Origin: Microbacterium sp. cf332
Lineage (GTDB): Bacteria; Actinomycetota; Actinomycetes; Actinomycetales; Microbacteriaceae
Assembly: GCF_900102175.1 (NCBI RefSeq)
Contig: NZ_FNKN01000001.1
Location: 868,001 to 932,000, forward strand
Direction: 5' to 3'
Length of the DNA stretch: 64,000 nt
The notes under the pieces are model-generated. The model did no database searches and had not been told where the DNA came from. It saw nothing but the letters and a program-made list of their open reading frames with translations. Shown here in pieces: positions 22,739 to 33,356 of the stretch (the first letter of the stretch is position 1; every line of letters begins with the position of its first letter). The translations under genes were made by a program, and so were the position numbers.

Positions 22739-23640
22739 CCCGCCACCACCTCCGTGCCGATTCCCTGTGCTGTGAAGACTTCGACCAGCACCGAGTGAGG
22801 CTGGCGTCCGTCGATGATGGCCGCGGTGTCGACTCCCCCGTCGACGGCGTCGAGGCACGCCTGCATCTTCGGGATCATGCCCGATTCGAGCTTCGGCAGC
22901 ATCGCGCGCAGGTCGGTCGCCGTCAGGTGCGAGACGAGCGAGTCGCGGTTCGGCCAGTCGGCGTAGAGGCCGGGCACGTCGGTGAGCACGACGAGCTTCG
23001 TCGCGCCGAGCGCCGTCGCGAGCGCGGCGGCCGCGGCATCCGCGTTCACGTTGAGCGAGTGGCCGGGGTTGTCGAGGTCGGGCGCGATCGACGAGATGAC
23101 GGGGATGCGACCGGCCGCGAGCTGATCGTGCACCTGCTGCGGGTCGACCTCGACGACATCGCCGACGTGCCCGAGGTCGTGCTCGGTCCCGTCGATCACG
23201 ACACCGCGTCGACGACCGCCGAACAGGCCGGCGTCCTCGCCGGACAGGCCCGTGGCGAACGGGCCGTAGGCGTTGATGCGCGCGACGAGCTGCGGATTGA
23301 TCTGCCCGGTCAGCACCATGCGCACGACATCGATCGCCTCGGTGCTGGTGACGCGGTAGCCGCCCTTGAACTCGCTCTCGATCGAGAGCCGGTTGAGCAT
23401 CTTCGAGATCTGCGGGCCGCCGCCGTGCACGACGACGGGCTTCACCCCGACGAAGCGCAGGTAGGCGATGTCTTGCGCGAACGATTCCTGCAACTCCTCA
23501 GAAACCATCGCGTTGCCGCCGTACTTGATGACGATGATCTGGTCGCGGAAGCGTTGCAGCCACGGCAGCGACTCGACGAGAACGCCGGCCTTGACCGCCG
23601 CCTCTTCGGGCGTGGTGTGCTGGAGGTCGATGTCGTTCAT
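22735..23640 (-). CDS. argB: Acetylglutamate kinase
   Basis: Phosphorylates N-acetylglutamate, 301 aa. Phosphate-binding KYGGNAM at about 39-45, substrate region [13 protein letters not shown], and [10 protein letters not shown] in the ATP half. The N-terminal extension and the C-terminal [16 protein letters not shown] fit the hexameric, arginine-inhibited class. Overlaps argJ upstream and argD downstream by 4 bp each. Confidence 0.97.
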   Translation of the reverse strand: MNDIDLQHTTPEEAAVKAGVLVESLPWLQRFRDQIIVIKYGGNAMVSEELQESFAQDIAYLRFVGVKPVVVHGGGPQISKMLNRLSIESEFKGGYRVTSTEAIDVVRMVLTGQINPQLVARINAYGPFATGLSGEDAGLFGGRRRGVVIDGTEHDLGHVGDVVEVDPQQVHDQLAAGRIPVISSIAPDLDNPGHSLNVNADAAAAALATALGATKLVVLTDVPGLYADWPNRDSLVSHLTATDLRAMLPKLESGMIPKMQACLDAVDGGVDTAAIIDGRQPHSVLVEVFTAQGIGTEVVAG

Positions 23641-24794
23641 GAGGAGTAAGCGCTGTTCTCGTGGACGTAGTCGTGGGTGAGATCGTTCGTGAGGATCGTC
23701 GCCGCCGCGTCGCCCGACCGCAGGTCGATGAGGATGCGCGTCGCACGGGGCGTCAGGTCGACGTCGTCGCGGGGGCGGTCGGGGCCGCCCGCCGTGCAGA
23801 CCCGCACGCCGTTGAACGAGACGTCGACGTCGTACGGGTCGAACGCCGCGTCGGTCGTGCCGATCGCGGCGAGCACGCGGCCCCAGTTCGGATCGTTGCC
23901 GAAGATCGCCGCCTTGAACAGGTTGTTGCGGGCGACCGAGCGTCCGACGACGACGGCGTCGTCCTCGGATGCGGCACCGACGACCTCGATCGTGATGTCG
24001 TGGCTCGCCCCCTCGGCGTCGCCCTGCAGCTGCTCGGCGAGGTCGTGGCAGACCTCGGCGAGCGCGGCGGCGAAGTCGGCGGCATCCGGCGTCACGCCCG
24101 ACGCGCCGCTGACCATCAGGGTCACCTGGTCGTTGGTCGACATGCAGCCGTCGGAGTCGAGGCGGTCGAAGCTCGTCCGGGTGGCGGCGCGCAGCGCGGC
24201 GTCGGCCTGCTGGGCGTCGAGCACGGCGTCGGTCGTGACGACCACGAGCATCGTCGCGAGACCCGGCGCGAGCATGCCCGCGCCCTTCGCCATGGCGCCG
24301 ATCGTCCAGCCGTCGCGCGAGACCGTCGCCCGCTTCGGGCGGGAGTCGGTCGTCATGATCGCGAGCGACGCGTCATCTCCGCCGTCGGCGCGCAGCGCTC
24401 CGATCGCGGCCGCGGTCCCGTCGAGCACCTTGGCCCGGAAAACCTCGTCGCCCGTGCCGATGAGTCCCGTCGAGCAGACGAGGACGTCTCCGGAGCTGAT
24501 GCCGAGCAGCTCGCCCGCCTTCTCGGCCGTCTGGTGCGTCGTCTGGAAGCCGAAGCTGCCGGTGAAGCAGTTCGCGCCGCCCGAGTTGAGCACGATCGCC
24601 TCGACGACGCCGTCGGCGATCGCCTGCTGCGACCAGAGGATGGGGTTCGCCTTGGCGCGGTTCGAGGTGAACACCGCGGCTCCGACCTTGAGCGGGCCGC
24701 GGTTGACGACCACGGCGACGTCGGGCTTTCCGGTGGACTTGAGTCCCGCGACGACGCCGGCCGCCTCGAATCCCTGGGGGGCGGTGACGCTCAC
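23637..24794 (-). CDS. argJ: Glutamate N-acetyltransferase / amino-acid acetyltransferase (ArgJ)
   Basis: Recycles the acetyl group from acetylornithine to glutamate, 385 aa precursor that self-cleaves. The processing site is visible as [14 protein letters not shown], where the Thr of ATML becomes the N-terminal nucleophile of the beta chain. I start at GTG 24794 because it overlaps the argC stop (GTGA); the open frame extends much further but antisense to nothing and inside argC. C-terminal [21 protein letters not shown] end ([16 protein letters not shown]) is standard. Confidence 0.95.
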   Translation of the reverse strand: MSVTAPQGFEAAGVVAGLKSTGKPDVAVVVNRGPLKVGAAVFTSNRAKANPILWSQQAIADGVVEAIVLNSGGANCFTGSFGFQTTHQTAEKAGELLGISSGDVLVCSTGLIGTGDEVFRAKVLDGTAAAIGALRADGGDDASLAIMTTDSRPKRATVSRDGWTIGAMAKGAGMLAPGLATMLVVVTTDAVLDAQQADAALRAATRTSFDRLDSDGCMSTNDQVTLMVSGASGVTPDAADFAAALAEVCHDLAEQLQGDAEGASHDITIEVVGAASEDDAVVVGRSVARNNLFKAAIFGNDPNWGRVLAAIGTTDAAFDPYDVDVSFNGVRVCTAGGPDRPRDDVDLTPRATRILIDLRSGDAAATILTNDLTHDYVHENSAYSS

Positions 24795-25840
24795 GGGGCG
24801 ACTCCGTTCACGGTCAGGCCCGTAGTCTCGGCGAGACCGAGGGCGATGTTCATCGACTGGATGGCGGCACCCGCGGTGCCCTTGGCGAGGTTGTCGACGG
24901 CGGTGACGACGACGACGCGTCCGGCGGCACGGTCGATCGCGAGCCCCATCAGGGCCGTGCTCGCGCCGGTGACGTCTGCCGTCCGCGGGAAGGAGCCCTC
25001 GGGAAGCAGCTGCACGAAGGTCTCGTCGGCGTACGCGCTCTCCCACGCCTCGCGGATCTGCGCGTCGGTGACCCCGTCTGCGATGGGGGCCGTCGATGTG
25101 GCGAGGATGCCGCGCGACATCGGCACGAGCACGGGGGTGAACGAGATGCGGATGTCGCCGGCCGCGCCCGCGCCCCGCAAGGCCTGCCGGATCTCGGGGA
25201 TGTGCCGGTGGGTACCGCCGATGGCGTAGGGGTTCGCCGACCCCAGGATCTCGGCGGCGAGGAGATTCGTCTTGAGGCTCTTGCCCGCGCCCGAAGGCCC
25301 GACAGCGAGGACACTCACGATGTCGCTCGCATCGATGACGCCCGCCGCCACACCGGGCGCCAGGCTCAGGGCGACGGTCGAGGCGTTGCAGCCGGGCGCC
25401 GCGATCCGCGAGGCTCCGACGAGCTTCCCGCGCTGCTTGGCGCCGTCGCCGATGAGCAGCTCGGGCACGCCGTAGGTCCACGGCTCGTGGAACTCTCCGC
25501 CGTAGAAGGCGTCCCAGTCGGCGGACGAGGTCAGTCGGTGGTCGGCGCCGGCGTCGATCACGAGCGACGTCTCGGCGAGCGCGTCGGTGTACTGCCCCGA
25601 CTGACCGTGCGGGAGCGCGAGGAAGACGATGTCGTGGCCGGCGAGCACCTCGGGCGTCGAGGGCTGCAGCGTCAGGTGGCGCAGCGATCGCAGGTGCGGC
25701 TGATGGTCGACGAGCGGCTGACCGGCGTTCGAGTGCGCGGTGACCGTGCGGATCTCGACGTCGGGATGAGCGGCGAGCAGGCGCAGGATCTCGCCTCCTG
25801 CATATCCGGATGCGCCGGAGACGGCGACGGAGAGTGGCAT
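24791..25840 (-). CDS. argC: N-acetyl-gamma-glutamyl-phosphate reductase
   Basis: NADPH-dependent reductase, 349 aa; first gene of the arginine operon. GASGYAGGE near residue 8 is the nucleotide-binding turn, and the catalytic Cys is in [14 protein letters not shown] at 25840 has AAGGTGG six bases upstream, better than the in-frame GTG at 25849 that overlaps this ribosome site. Upstream is a small hairpin (GTCGCC-tctgc-GGCGAC, 25868-25884). No argR gene lies in the operon; a clear ARG box was not found by eye. Confidence 0.96.
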   Translation of the reverse strand: MPLSVAVSGASGYAGGEILRLLAAHPDVEIRTVTAHSNAGQPLVDHQPHLRSLRHLTLQPSTPEVLAGHDIVFLALPHGQSGQYTDALAETSLVIDAGADHRLTSSADWDAFYGGEFHEPWTYGVPELLIGDGAKQRGKLVGASRIAAPGCNASTVALSLAPGVAAGVIDASDIVSVLAVGPSGAGKSLKTNLLAAEILGSANPYAIGGTHRHIPEIRQALRGAGAAGDIRISFTPVLVPMSRGILATSTAPIADGVTDAQIREAWESAYADETFVQLLPEGSFPRTADVTGASTALMGLAIDRAAGRVVVVTAVDNLAKGTAGAAIQSMNIALGLAETTGLTVNGVAP

Positions 25841-25867
25841 GACTTCCACCTTATTGTCTGGGATGGC

Positions 25868-25884
25868 GTCGCCTCTGCGGCGAC
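25868..25884. promoter_or_regulatory. Hairpin in the argC upstream region
   Basis: Arms GTCGCC and GGCGAC around TCTGC, 28 bp before the argC start. It may be part of the operator or leader; nothing further can be said. Confidence 0.3.
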
Positions 25885-26111
25885 GGGGACCGGCGGCGGC
25901 GACACCACTCGCTCGACCGCGGATGCGGGAGCGTGCAGGGTCGCCTAACGTCGGCGGTCGCCCAGACGTCGGCGCGCGCGAAGCACCGTGACGGTGCGCT
26001 GCGGGGCCGAAGACATGCGCCGACAGTAGCGGGCGGATGCCGCATCCGCCAAATCCCGCGCGCCGGGCTCGACCGCGAGCGCACCCGCTTCGGGCGCGGC
26101 TCTGCGCTCGA

Positions 26112-27692
26112 TCAGGTCGGGAACGCCTTGATCCGAACGAGCAGGTCGGGACCGGTGCGCTGCAGCGTCCGTCCGCCGACGATCACACCGACCGCGGTGA
26201 CGATGCCGCCGAAGACGATGCCAACGGCGAGGGATGCCCAGCCCCACGTCTGCACACCCGTCACCGCGTTGACGATCGCGAGGATCAGCGACGGCAGCGA
26301 CAGCACGACCACGGCCGCCCACACGACGAAGACGAACAGGCCCGCGATGGAGTTGCGGCCGGGCGTGCTCTTGAACGGGCTGTCGCCCGGTGCGGGCACC
26401 GGGGTGACGATGAGCGCCGACGACACCGCGCACACGCCGTAGCCCGCGAGAAGCACGCCGAGCGCGGCGCCCGTCACGGCCGGCAGGTGGCCGGCATCGC
26501 CCGACACGACGGCCGTGGCGATCGCGAGCAGCAGGATGAGGGGCACACCGACGCACGCCGCGCCCAGCACCCGTCCCAGCCGGTCCGCGCGCCCGGAGAT
26601 GCCCGTGGCGAGCGTCGTGCCGAAGGCCGTGCCGTCGAACGATACGTCGGAGTAGCTGACGGCGGCCATCACGAGGGCGGCGAGCACCGGCGAGACGAGG
26701 AACATGAATCCGTCGATGCCGCCGGTGAAGGCGAACAGCACGGGGAACAGCGGGATGACGAGCAGCTGGCGCAGATAGCGCGGGTCGCGCAGCCACCCCG
26801 AGAGCGACCTGGCCCAGGTCGCGCCCACGCCCCCGGTCGGCATGACGCCGAACAGCCCGAGCTTGCCGGCGGCGACGGTGCGGGTCGCCCGCTGGCGGGG
26901 CGACGAGACCGCGGTCTCGATGACGCGATCCCACACGATCCACAGCACGACGAGGGTCGCGACGGCGATGGCCGCGCTGGCGAGGGCCGGCAGCCACTCC
27001 CCTGCGGCGACGCTCGGCGCGACCGACCACGCCGCTCCCAGGGGTGTCCAGGCGAGGACGGCGGCGGCCTGCTGCAACCGCGACCAGAGGTCGCCGCCCG
27101 CCTGACCGAGGAGGGCGGCGATACCGCTCAGGATCGGTCCGGTCATGATGAGCACGACGAGCACGATCGTGCCGATGATCTCGCGCGACCGTCGTCCGCC
27201 CATCCCTCCCGACAGCTCGCCCATGAGGCGCGATGCGAGGACGCAGGTCAGCACCCCGATGAGCACGGTGGGCACCGCCACGACCGCGGCCAGCGGCCAG
27301 CGGATCCAGACGATGAGGGTCGCCAGCGCTGCGAACGTCGTGATGATGCCGGGGATGCCGGTGATCCCGGCGCCGGCGAGGGCGAGCATCACCTGGCGGC
27401 GCGTCAGCGGGAACGGTGCGAGGCGCACGGCGTCGACGGTGGTGTCGAGGCCCGCGACGACGATCGGGCCGACGAGCCAGCCGAGGAGCAGCAGCGAGCC
27501 GCCGAGGATCGCCACGACGGTCGCGGCCTCGAGGTTCTCGAACACCGAGAGGGCCACGAGCCCCACGATGAGGGAGGTCAGGATGCCGAGCCCCCAGAGC
27601 GAGCCGAGGATGAAGCCGACCAGCTGCCATGGGCGCCGCGCGAGGGTGTTGCCGAGGACGCGGTAACGCAGCTTCAGGACTGTCGCAACCAC
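26112..27692 (-). CDS. ABC transporter permease
   Basis: Membrane subunit of an ABC exporter, 526 aa with about 12 hydrophobic segments. GTG at 27692 begins the protein within the last 19 bp of the ATPase gene; longer versions would overlap the ATPase almost entirely. The N-terminus ([20 protein letters not shown]) leads into the first helix. No substrate-specific motif. With the ATPase it makes a two-gene exporter of unknown cargo. Confidence 0.8.
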   Translation of the reverse strand: MVATVLKLRYRVLGNTLARRPWQLVGFILGSLWGLGILTSLIVGLVALSVFENLEAATVVAILGGSLLLLGWLVGPIVVAGLDTTVDAVRLAPFPLTRRQVMLALAGAGITGIPGIITTFAALATLIVWIRWPLAAVVAVPTVLIGVLTCVLASRLMGELSGGMGGRRSREIIGTIVLVVLIMTGPILSGIAALLGQAGGDLWSRLQQAAAVLAWTPLGAAWSVAPSVAAGEWLPALASAAIAVATLVVLWIVWDRVIETAVSSPRQRATRTVAAGKLGLFGVMPTGGVGATWARSLSGWLRDPRYLRQLLVIPLFPVLFAFTGGIDGFMFLVSPVLAALVMAAVSYSDVSFDGTAFGTTLATGISGRADRLGRVLGAACVGVPLILLLAIATAVVSGDAGHLPAVTGAALGVLLAGYGVCAVSSALIVTPVPAPGDSPFKSTPGRNSIAGLFVFVVWAAVVVLSLPSLILAIVNAVTGVQTWGWASLAVGIVFGGIVTAVGVIVGGRTLQRTGPDLLVRIKAFPT

Positions 27693-28477
27693 TGCGGCCC
27701 CTCCGACTGGTGGCGGCCGCCGACGAGCGACACGAATCGGTCCTGCAGGCTCTCGCCCGCGCGCACCTCGTCGATGGTTCCGGCTGCGAGCACGCGGCCG
27801 TTCGCGATCACCGCGACGTGGTCGCACATGCGCTGCACGAGGTCCATCGAGTGGCTCGACACGATGACCGAGCCGCCCGAGGTCGTGTAGCTGCGCAGGA
27901 CGTCCTCGATGTTCGCGGCCGACACCGGGTCGACCGACTCGAACGGCTCGTCGAGCACGAGCAGCCGAGGCGCGTGGACGAGGGCGCACGCGAGGGCGAT
28001 CTTCTTCGTCATGCCCGCCGAGTAGTCGGCCACGATGGTGCCGGCTGCGGCGCGCAGGTCCATGAGGTCGAGGAGGTCCGAGACGCGCGGCGCGATCTCC
28101 GGGCGCGGCAGCCCGAACATCATCGCGGTGTAGGTGATGAGCTGCTCGCCGGTGAGGCGGTCGAACAGGCGCACGCCGTCGGCCAGGTTGCCGATCGTGC
28201 GCTTGGCGGTGACCGGGTCGCGCCACACGTCGATGCCGTGGACGCGGGCGGAGCCGGCATCCGGTCGCAGGAGTCCTGTGGCCATCGACAGGCTCGTCGT
28301 CTTGCCCGCCCCGTTCGGGCCGACGAGGCCGTAGAACGACCCCGCGGGAACCGTCAGGTCGATGCCGTCGACGGCGGTCTTCTGGCCGAATCGCTTGACC
28401 AGTCCCGCCAGCTCGAGGGCGGGCGCGGAGTCTGCCGTGACGGACGATGGGGTGACGCTGTCTGGGATCTCGCTCAC
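27674..28477 (-). CDS. ABC transporter ATP-binding protein
   Basis: ATPase of the exporter, 267 aa. Walker A GPNGAGKTT at about residue 49, signature YSAGMTKKIALACA (a variant of LSGGQ), Walker B LLVLDEPFESVD, and the switch His in VSSHSMDL. GTG at 28477 is chosen because TAGGGT lies seven bases upstream (leaderless start); the in-frame GTG at 28501 lies upstream of that -10. It is divergent from the AAA ATPase gene. Confidence 0.88.
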   Translation of the reverse strand: MSEIPDSVTPSSVTADSAPALELAGLVKRFGQKTAVDGIDLTVPAGSFYGLVGPNGAGKTTSLSMATGLLRPDAGSARVHGIDVWRDPVTAKRTIGNLADGVRLFDRLTGEQLITYTAMMFGLPRPEIAPRVSDLLDLMDLRAAAGTIVADYSAGMTKKIALACALVHAPRLLVLDEPFESVDPVSAANIEDVLRSYTTSGGSVIVSSHSMDLVQRMCDHVAVIANGRVLAAGTIDEVRAGESLQDRFVSLVGGRHQSEGPQWLRQS

Positions 28478-28484
28478 GGCCCCG

Positions 28485-28490
28485 ACCCTA
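28485..28490 (-). promoter_or_regulatory. -10 hexamer TAGGGT, leaderless start of ABC ATPase
   Basis: TAGGGT with a 7-nt gap to the GTG at 28477. Confidence 0.5.
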
Positions 28491-28536
28491 TCGGCTCGCA
28501 CGGGGCGGTGTCGGACCGCCCTGCCAAGGTGGAGGG

Positions 28537-29661
28537 ATGCTGCGCACCCTCGCCGTCTCGGGATACCGCTCGCTGCGCGACGTCGTCCTGCCGCTCGGAG
28601 ACCTCACCGTCGTGACCGGACCCAACGGGTCGGGCAAGTCGAACCTGTACCGCGCGCTGCGTCTGCTCGCGTCCGCTGCGCGCGGCGACATCGTGGGGGC
28701 GCTCGCGCGCGAAGGCGGGCTGCCGTCGGTGCTGTGGGCCGGTCCCGAGGGCGGCGGCAGCCAGGGGACGGTCCGGCGCAAGCCGATCGCCGTGCAGCTC
28801 GGTTACGCCTCCGACGAGCTCGGCTACCTCATCGACCTCGGCATCCCCCAGGCGGAGCAGACGAACCCGTTCGCCCGTGACCCCGAGATCAAGCGCGAAC
28901 AGGTGTTCGCCGGGCCGATCGCCAAGCCGGCGACGCTGCTCATCGACCGCACGCGTCAGCTCACGCGGGTGCGCGACGACGCCTGGACGATGCTCGATCA
29001 GCAACTCGCCCCCTACGAGAGCATCGTGACCGACCTGGCCGACGGCGACGCTGCGCCCGAGCTGCTCGCGTTGCGCCGGGCGATGTCGGGCTGGCGCTTC
29101 TACGACCACTTCCGGGTCGATCTCGACGCCCCCGCACGGATGCCGCAGGTCGGCACGCGCAGTCACACGCTGGCCCATGACGGTGCGAACCTCGCCGCGA
29201 CCTGGGCGACGATCGTCGACGCGGGGCAGGGCGCCGCTCTCGACCGGGCCGTCGACGACGCGTTCCCGGGGAGCCGTGTGCGCATCGCCGCGACCGAGGG
29301 GCTGTTCCGCCTCACCCTCGAACAGCCGGGGCTGCTCCGGCCACTCGATGCCGCCGAGCTCTCGGACGGCACCCTGCGCTACCTGCTGCTGTGCGCGGCG
29401 CTGCTGCCCGCCCGCCCGGCGCCGCTCCTCGTGCTGAACGAGCCCGAGGCGAGCCTGCATCCTTCGCTCCTGCAGCCGCTGGCATCTCTCGTCCGTGCCG
29501 CGTCCGAGCGCACCCAGGTCATGACCGTGTCGCACGCCGACGTGCTGGTCGACGCGCTGCCCGCTCCCGCCCGCGTCGAGCTCGAACGCTCCGATGCTCA
29601 GACGCTCGTCCGCGGCCAGGGCCTTCTCGACGTGCCCGCGTGGAACTGGGGCTCACGCTGA
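28537..29661 (+). CDS. AAA family ATPase (SMC/RecF-like, AAA_21)
   Basis: 374 aa, soluble. Begins with SGYRSLRDVVLPL and Walker A GPNGSGKSN at about 28-36, the pattern of RecF/OLD-like ATPases; near the C-terminus LSDGTLRYLLL is the ABC-type signature and LLVLNEPEASLHP the Walker B with Glu, followed by VSHADVLVDAL. No nuclease (TOPRIM) domain is attached and no partner gene is adjacent, so a defence role is not supported. Ribosome site AAGGTGGAGGG ends right at the ATG. Function unknown. Confidence 0.82.
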   Translation: MLRTLAVSGYRSLRDVVLPLGDLTVVTGPNGSGKSNLYRALRLLASAARGDIVGALAREGGLPSVLWAGPEGGGSQGTVRRKPIAVQLGYASDELGYLIDLGIPQAEQTNPFARDPEIKREQVFAGPIAKPATLLIDRTRQLTRVRDDAWTMLDQQLAPYESIVTDLADGDAAPELLALRRAMSGWRFYDHFRVDLDAPARMPQVGTRSHTLAHDGANLAATWATIVDAGQGAALDRAVDDAFPGSRVRIAATEGLFRLTLEQPGLLRPLDAAELSDGTLRYLLLCAALLPARPAPLLVLNEPEASLHPSLLQPLASLVRAASERTQVMTVSHADVLVDALPAPARVELERSDAQTLVRGQGLLDVPAWNWGSR

Positions 29662-29697
29662 ATGGACCGAGACCCGTCGCTCAGCGCGCGGAACACG

Positions 29698-29761
29698 TCG
29701 GGCGCAGTTCCCGACGTGAGGCGCGGATGTTCTCACCCGCCACATCCGGAACTGCGCCCGA
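29698..29761. repeat. Intergenic inverted repeat (14-bp arms)
   Basis: TCGGGCGCAGTTCC (29698-29711) pairs perfectly with GGAACTGCGCCCGA (29748-29761), loop 36 nt containing a weaker GTGAG/CTCAC pair. It lies between the convergent AAA ATPase and pheT. It may act as a bidirectional terminator or be a member of a dispersed palindromic repeat family. Confidence 0.7.
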
Positions 29762-29778
29762 ACGACGCAATCCGCTCG

Positions 29779-32298
29779 TCAGTCGCGGATGACGGCGCCG
29801 TGGCGCTCGGCGGCGACCGCGACACCCGCGAGCTTGGCCTCGCTGGCCTCAGCCGCCGTGAGCGTGCGGTCGTCGGCCCGGAAGCGCAGCGCGAACGTCA
29901 GGCTCTTGGATCCCTCGGGGACACCGGCACCGCGGTAGTCGTCGACGAGGCGGAGCGACTCGAGCAGCGAGCCCGCGCCGTCAGACAGCGCGGCCGCGAG
30001 CGCACCCGCCGTGACCTCGGCGGGCACGACGAGCGAGACGTCCTGCGTGGCCGCGGGGTAGCCCGACAGCGATGCGACGACCACCCGCTCCCCCGCGCTC
30101 GCGAGGATCGCGTCGAGGTCGAGCTCGGCGACGAGCACGCGGCCCGCCAGGTCGGCCGCGGCAGACACCTCGGGGTGCAGCTCACCGGCGTAGCCGACCT
30201 CGACACCGTCGACGGTCAGCCTGGCGGCACGCCCCGGGTGCAGGGCCGCGCGGCGGGACTGCGCGATCTCGACCTCGACGCCCGCAGCCGACGCGATCGC
30301 CGCGACGGCGGTGAAGACATCGCTGAGGTCCGCCGCGACGGCTGCATGGCTGGGCGACTTCGGCGCGACGTTGCCCGCGACGAGAACCGCGACGTGGCGC
30401 GGCTGCGGCGGGATCGAGGCGTGGAGCGCGGCGAGCGTCGCGTCGTCCGGGCGCACGGCGAGCGGCGGCACCGTCTCGGTGCCGTACGTCACGCCCGGCT
30501 CCGGCAGGAAGACGGCGCCCACCTCGAACAGCGCGAGGTCGGTCAGCCCGCGTGAGACGTTGCGGTGCGCGACCTGGAGCAGTCCCGGGACGAGCGAGCG
30601 TCGCAGGTAGGGCGCCTGTCCGTCGAGGGGGTTCGCGATCTTGACCGAGGGCAGCTGCTCGCCCGAGGCCGAGCCGTGCAGGTCGTTCCGGTCGCGCGTC
30701 GTGAACGGGAACGACGGGGTCTCGACGAAGCCCGCGGCCGCGAGGGCGTTCGCGACACGACGGCGACCCTTCTGCGCGTCGGTGAGGCCCCGTCCCGACG
30801 GCGCCGTGGGCAGCACCGACGGCACACGGTCGAGCCCGTGGATGCGGGCGACCTCCTCGGCGAGCGTCCACTTGTCGGTCAGGTCGGGTCGCCACGAGGG
30901 CGGGATGACCTCGTAGCCGGCATCCGTCTCCGAGACCTCGGCGCCGATCGTCTCGAGCGCCGAGACGACCTCATCCGTCGTGTAGTCGATGCCGATCAAT
31001 CCCGCGACGAAGCCGCGCGGCAGATCGATGGACTCGAGGAAGACCTCGCCGAAGAGCGCACCGCCGACCGGCTCGAGCGCCCCACCGGCGAGCTCGGCCA
31101 TGAGGTCGGCCACGCGGCGCGCGGCGACGAACGGCAGCAGCGGGTCGACTCCGCGCTCGAAGCGACGCGAGGCCTCGCTGGGCAGCTTGTGCCGGCGAGC
31201 GGTGCGCGCGATCGTCACGGTGTCGAAGACCGCCGCCTCGATCAGCACGTTCCGGGTCGCGTCGGTCATCTCGGTGGTTCCGCCGCCCATGACGCCCGCG
31301 AGCCCGATCGGACCGGAGGCGTCGGTGATGAGGAGGTCCTCGCCGTCGAGCGTGCGCTCCTTGCCGTCGAGCGTTGTCAGCTTCTCGCCCGGCGTCGCGC
31401 GACGCACCGTGATGCTGCCGCTCAGTTTGTCGAGGTCATAGCCGTGGATCGGGTTGCCGAGCTCGAGCATCACGTAATTCGTGATGTCGATGAGGATGCC
31501 GAGCGAGCGGATGCCGGCGAGCGTCAGCCGCGCCACCATCCAGGGCGGCGTCGGACGCGACGGGTCGACGCCCGAGACGACGCGGACCGCGAACTCCGTC
31601 GCGCCGACGCGGCCGCGGATCGGAGCCTGATCGTCGACGGCGACCTCGAAACCGGTGGCGGGGTGCTCGAGCTCGTCGAACTCGCGCAGGCCGGGGTCGC
31701 GGAACGCGGCGCCCGTGGCGTGCGAGTATTCGCGGGCGATGCCGCGCACCGACAGCGCGTAGCCGCGGTCGGGCGTGACGTTCACGTCGATCGCCGCGTC
31801 GTCGAGGCCGAGCAGCGCGATCGCGTCGGCGCCGACCGGCGCGTCCTCATCGCTGTCGAGACCGAGCTCGGCCAGGCGCAGGATGCCCGAGTGCTCGTCG
31901 CCGAGTCCGAGCTCCTTCGCCGACGCGATCATGCCGTCGGAGACGTGACCGTAGGTCTTGCGTGCGGCGATCGGGAACGGGCCGGGCAGCACGGCGCCCG
32001 GAAGCGTCACGACGACCTTGTCGCCCTCGAAGAAGTTCGAAGCACCGCAGACGATGCCGCGGACGCCGCCGTTGGCATCGCCGACGTCGACCTGGCACCA
32101 GCGGATCGTCTTGCCGTTGGATTGCGGTTCGGGCTCGAACGAGACGACGCGTCCGACGACGATCGGACCGGTCAGGTCGAAGCCGTGGACGTCCTCCTCC
32201 TCGAAGCCGACCGACACGAGCGCCGCGAGGATGTCGTCGGGCGCGGCATCCGCCGGCACATCGACGTACTCACGCAGCCACGAGAGCGGAACGCGCAT
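29779..32298 (-). CDS. pheT: Phenylalanine--tRNA ligase beta subunit
   Basis: Large subunit of the (alpha-beta)2 enzyme, 839 aa. Order of domains: B1 start MRVPLSWLREYVD, EMAP/tRNA-binding-like domain (residues 40-150), B3/B4 editing domain, B5, the catalytic-like core, and the C-terminal FDX-ACB domain (LSGYPAATQDVSLVVP, near residue 745) that binds the tRNA anticodon. The ATG shares one base with the pheS stop (TGATG), so it is translationally coupled to pheS. Confidence 0.97.
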   Translation of the reverse strand: MRVPLSWLREYVDVPADAAPDDILAALVSVGFEEEDVHGFDLTGPIVVGRVVSFEPEPQSNGKTIRWCQVDVGDANGGVRGIVCGASNFFEGDKVVVTLPGAVLPGPFPIAARKTYGHVSDGMIASAKELGLGDEHSGILRLAELGLDSDEDAPVGADAIALLGLDDAAIDVNVTPDRGYALSVRGIAREYSHATGAAFRDPGLREFDELEHPATGFEVAVDDQAPIRGRVGATEFAVRVVSGVDPSRPTPPWMVARLTLAGIRSLGILIDITNYVMLELGNPIHGYDLDKLSGSITVRRATPGEKLTTLDGKERTLDGEDLLITDASGPIGLAGVMGGGTTEMTDATRNVLIEAAVFDTVTIARTARRHKLPSEASRRFERGVDPLLPFVAARRVADLMAELAGGALEPVGGALFGEVFLESIDLPRGFVAGLIGIDYTTDEVVSALETIGAEVSETDAGYEVIPPSWRPDLTDKWTLAEEVARIHGLDRVPSVLPTAPSGRGLTDAQKGRRRVANALAAAGFVETPSFPFTTRDRNDLHGSASGEQLPSVKIANPLDGQAPYLRRSLVPGLLQVAHRNVSRGLTDLALFEVGAVFLPEPGVTYGTETVPPLAVRPDDATLAALHASIPPQPRHVAVLVAGNVAPKSPSHAAVAADLSDVFTAVAAIASAAGVEVEIAQSRRAALHPGRAARLTVDGVEVGYAGELHPEVSAAADLAGRVLVAELDLDAILASAGERVVVASLSGYPAATQDVSLVVPAEVTAGALAAALSDGAGSLLESLRLVDDYRGAGVPEGSKSLTFALRFRADDRTLTAAEASEAKLAGVAVAAERHGAVIRD

Positions 32299-33338
32299 CA
32301 GACCACCATCCCGAACTGCTCGCTGAAACGGACATCACCCTCGGCCATGTCGCGCATGTCCTTCACGTCTGAGCGGAACATCAGCGTCCGCTCGATCCCC
32401 ATTCCGAAGGCGAACCCGGAGTACACCTCGGGGTCGATGCCCGCGGCGCGGAGCACATTGGGGTTCACCATTCCGCAGCCGCCCCACTCGATCCAGCGCG
32501 CCCCGCCTGCGAAGGTGGGATGCCACAGGTCGAGCTCGGCGCTCGGCTCGGTGAAGGGGAAGTAGTTGGTCCGGAAACGCGTCTTCGCCTCGGGGCCGAA
32601 CAACTCGCGCGCCGCATGGTCGAGGGTGCCCTTGAGATGCGCCATCGTGATGCCCTTGTCGACGACGAGTCCCTCGAACTGCGTGAACACCGGCAGGTGG
32701 GTCGCGTCGTACTCGTCGGTGCGGAACACGCGCCCCGGCGAGAGCACGTAGATGGGGATGTCGCGCTCGAGCATCGACCGCATCTGCACGGGGCTCGTCT
32801 GCGTTCGCATCACGAGGTGTCGCGCGACGGGATCGACGAAGAACGTGTCCTGCATCTGACGGGCGGGGTGGTCGACGTCGAAGTTCAGCGCGTCGAAGTT
32901 GAACCACTCGTGCTCGAGCTCGGGTCCTTCGGCGATCTCCCAGCCCATCCCGACGAACAGGTCGGCGACCTCCTCCTGCAGGAGCGAGATCGGATGCCGC
33001 GCACCCACGCGCGCCCGCGGCGCGATCGCGGTGACATCGAGCGCCTCGGCCTCGAGCTTGGCGGCCGTCTCGGCGGCGGCCAGTTCCTCTTCGCGCGCCG
33101 CGAGGGCCTGGTTGACGCGACCGCGCGCCTGGCCAACGAGCTTGCCGAACTCGGCCTTCTTCTCGTTGGGCACCGACCGCAGCTGCGCGTTGAGGCGCGC
33201 GAGCGGCGACCCCTCCGCGGTGTGGGCGTTGCGGGCGGACTTCAGCTCGGCGGTCGTGGAGGCGTCGGCGATGGCGGCGAGTGCCGCATCCACCGCCGCG
33301 GCGACCGCGTCAGGGGTGATCTCGGGTGCGTCGGACAC
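32298..33338 (-). CDS. pheS: Phenylalanine--tRNA ligase alpha subunit
   Basis: Catalytic subunit, 346 aa. An N-terminal coiled coil (about 1-100) is followed by the class II core: motif 2 region RTDEYDATHLPVFTQFEG and motif 3 GFAFGMGIERTLMFR. The phenylalanine pocket stretch WIEWGGCGMVNP is present. GTG at 33338 follows TAGACT by 8 nt, so the pheST mRNA is probably leaderless; its promoter lies against the terminator of the glu operon. Confidence 0.97.
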   Translation of the reverse strand: MSDAPEITPDAVAAAVDAALAAIADASTTAELKSARNAHTAEGSPLARLNAQLRSVPNEKKAEFGKLVGQARGRVNQALAAREEELAAAETAAKLEAEALDVTAIAPRARVGARHPISLLQEEVADLFVGMGWEIAEGPELEHEWFNFDALNFDVDHPARQMQDTFFVDPVARHLVMRTQTSPVQMRSMLERDIPIYVLSPGRVFRTDEYDATHLPVFTQFEGLVVDKGITMAHLKGTLDHAARELFGPEAKTRFRTNYFPFTEPSAELDLWHPTFAGGARWIEWGGCGMVNPNVLRAAGIDPEVYSGFAFGMGIERTLMFRSDVKDMRDMAEGDVRFSEQFGMVV

Positions 33339-33346
33339 GGGAGTCG

Positions 33347-33352
33347 AGTCTA
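33347..33352 (-). promoter_or_regulatory. -10 hexamer TAGACT, leaderless start of pheST
   Basis: TAGACT with an 8-nt gap to GTG 33338. The -35 position falls inside the glu terminator hairpin. Confidence 0.55.
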
Positions 33353-33356
33353 CCGG

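Noticed and set aside
26037..27890. A 617-codon plus-strand open frame
   Set aside because: Antisense to the ABC exporter genes; composition is that of a shadow frame.
28537..29661. Possible anti-phage defence gene (OLD-like)
   Set aside because: No TOPRIM or nuclease domain and no defence neighbours; it sits between housekeeping genes.
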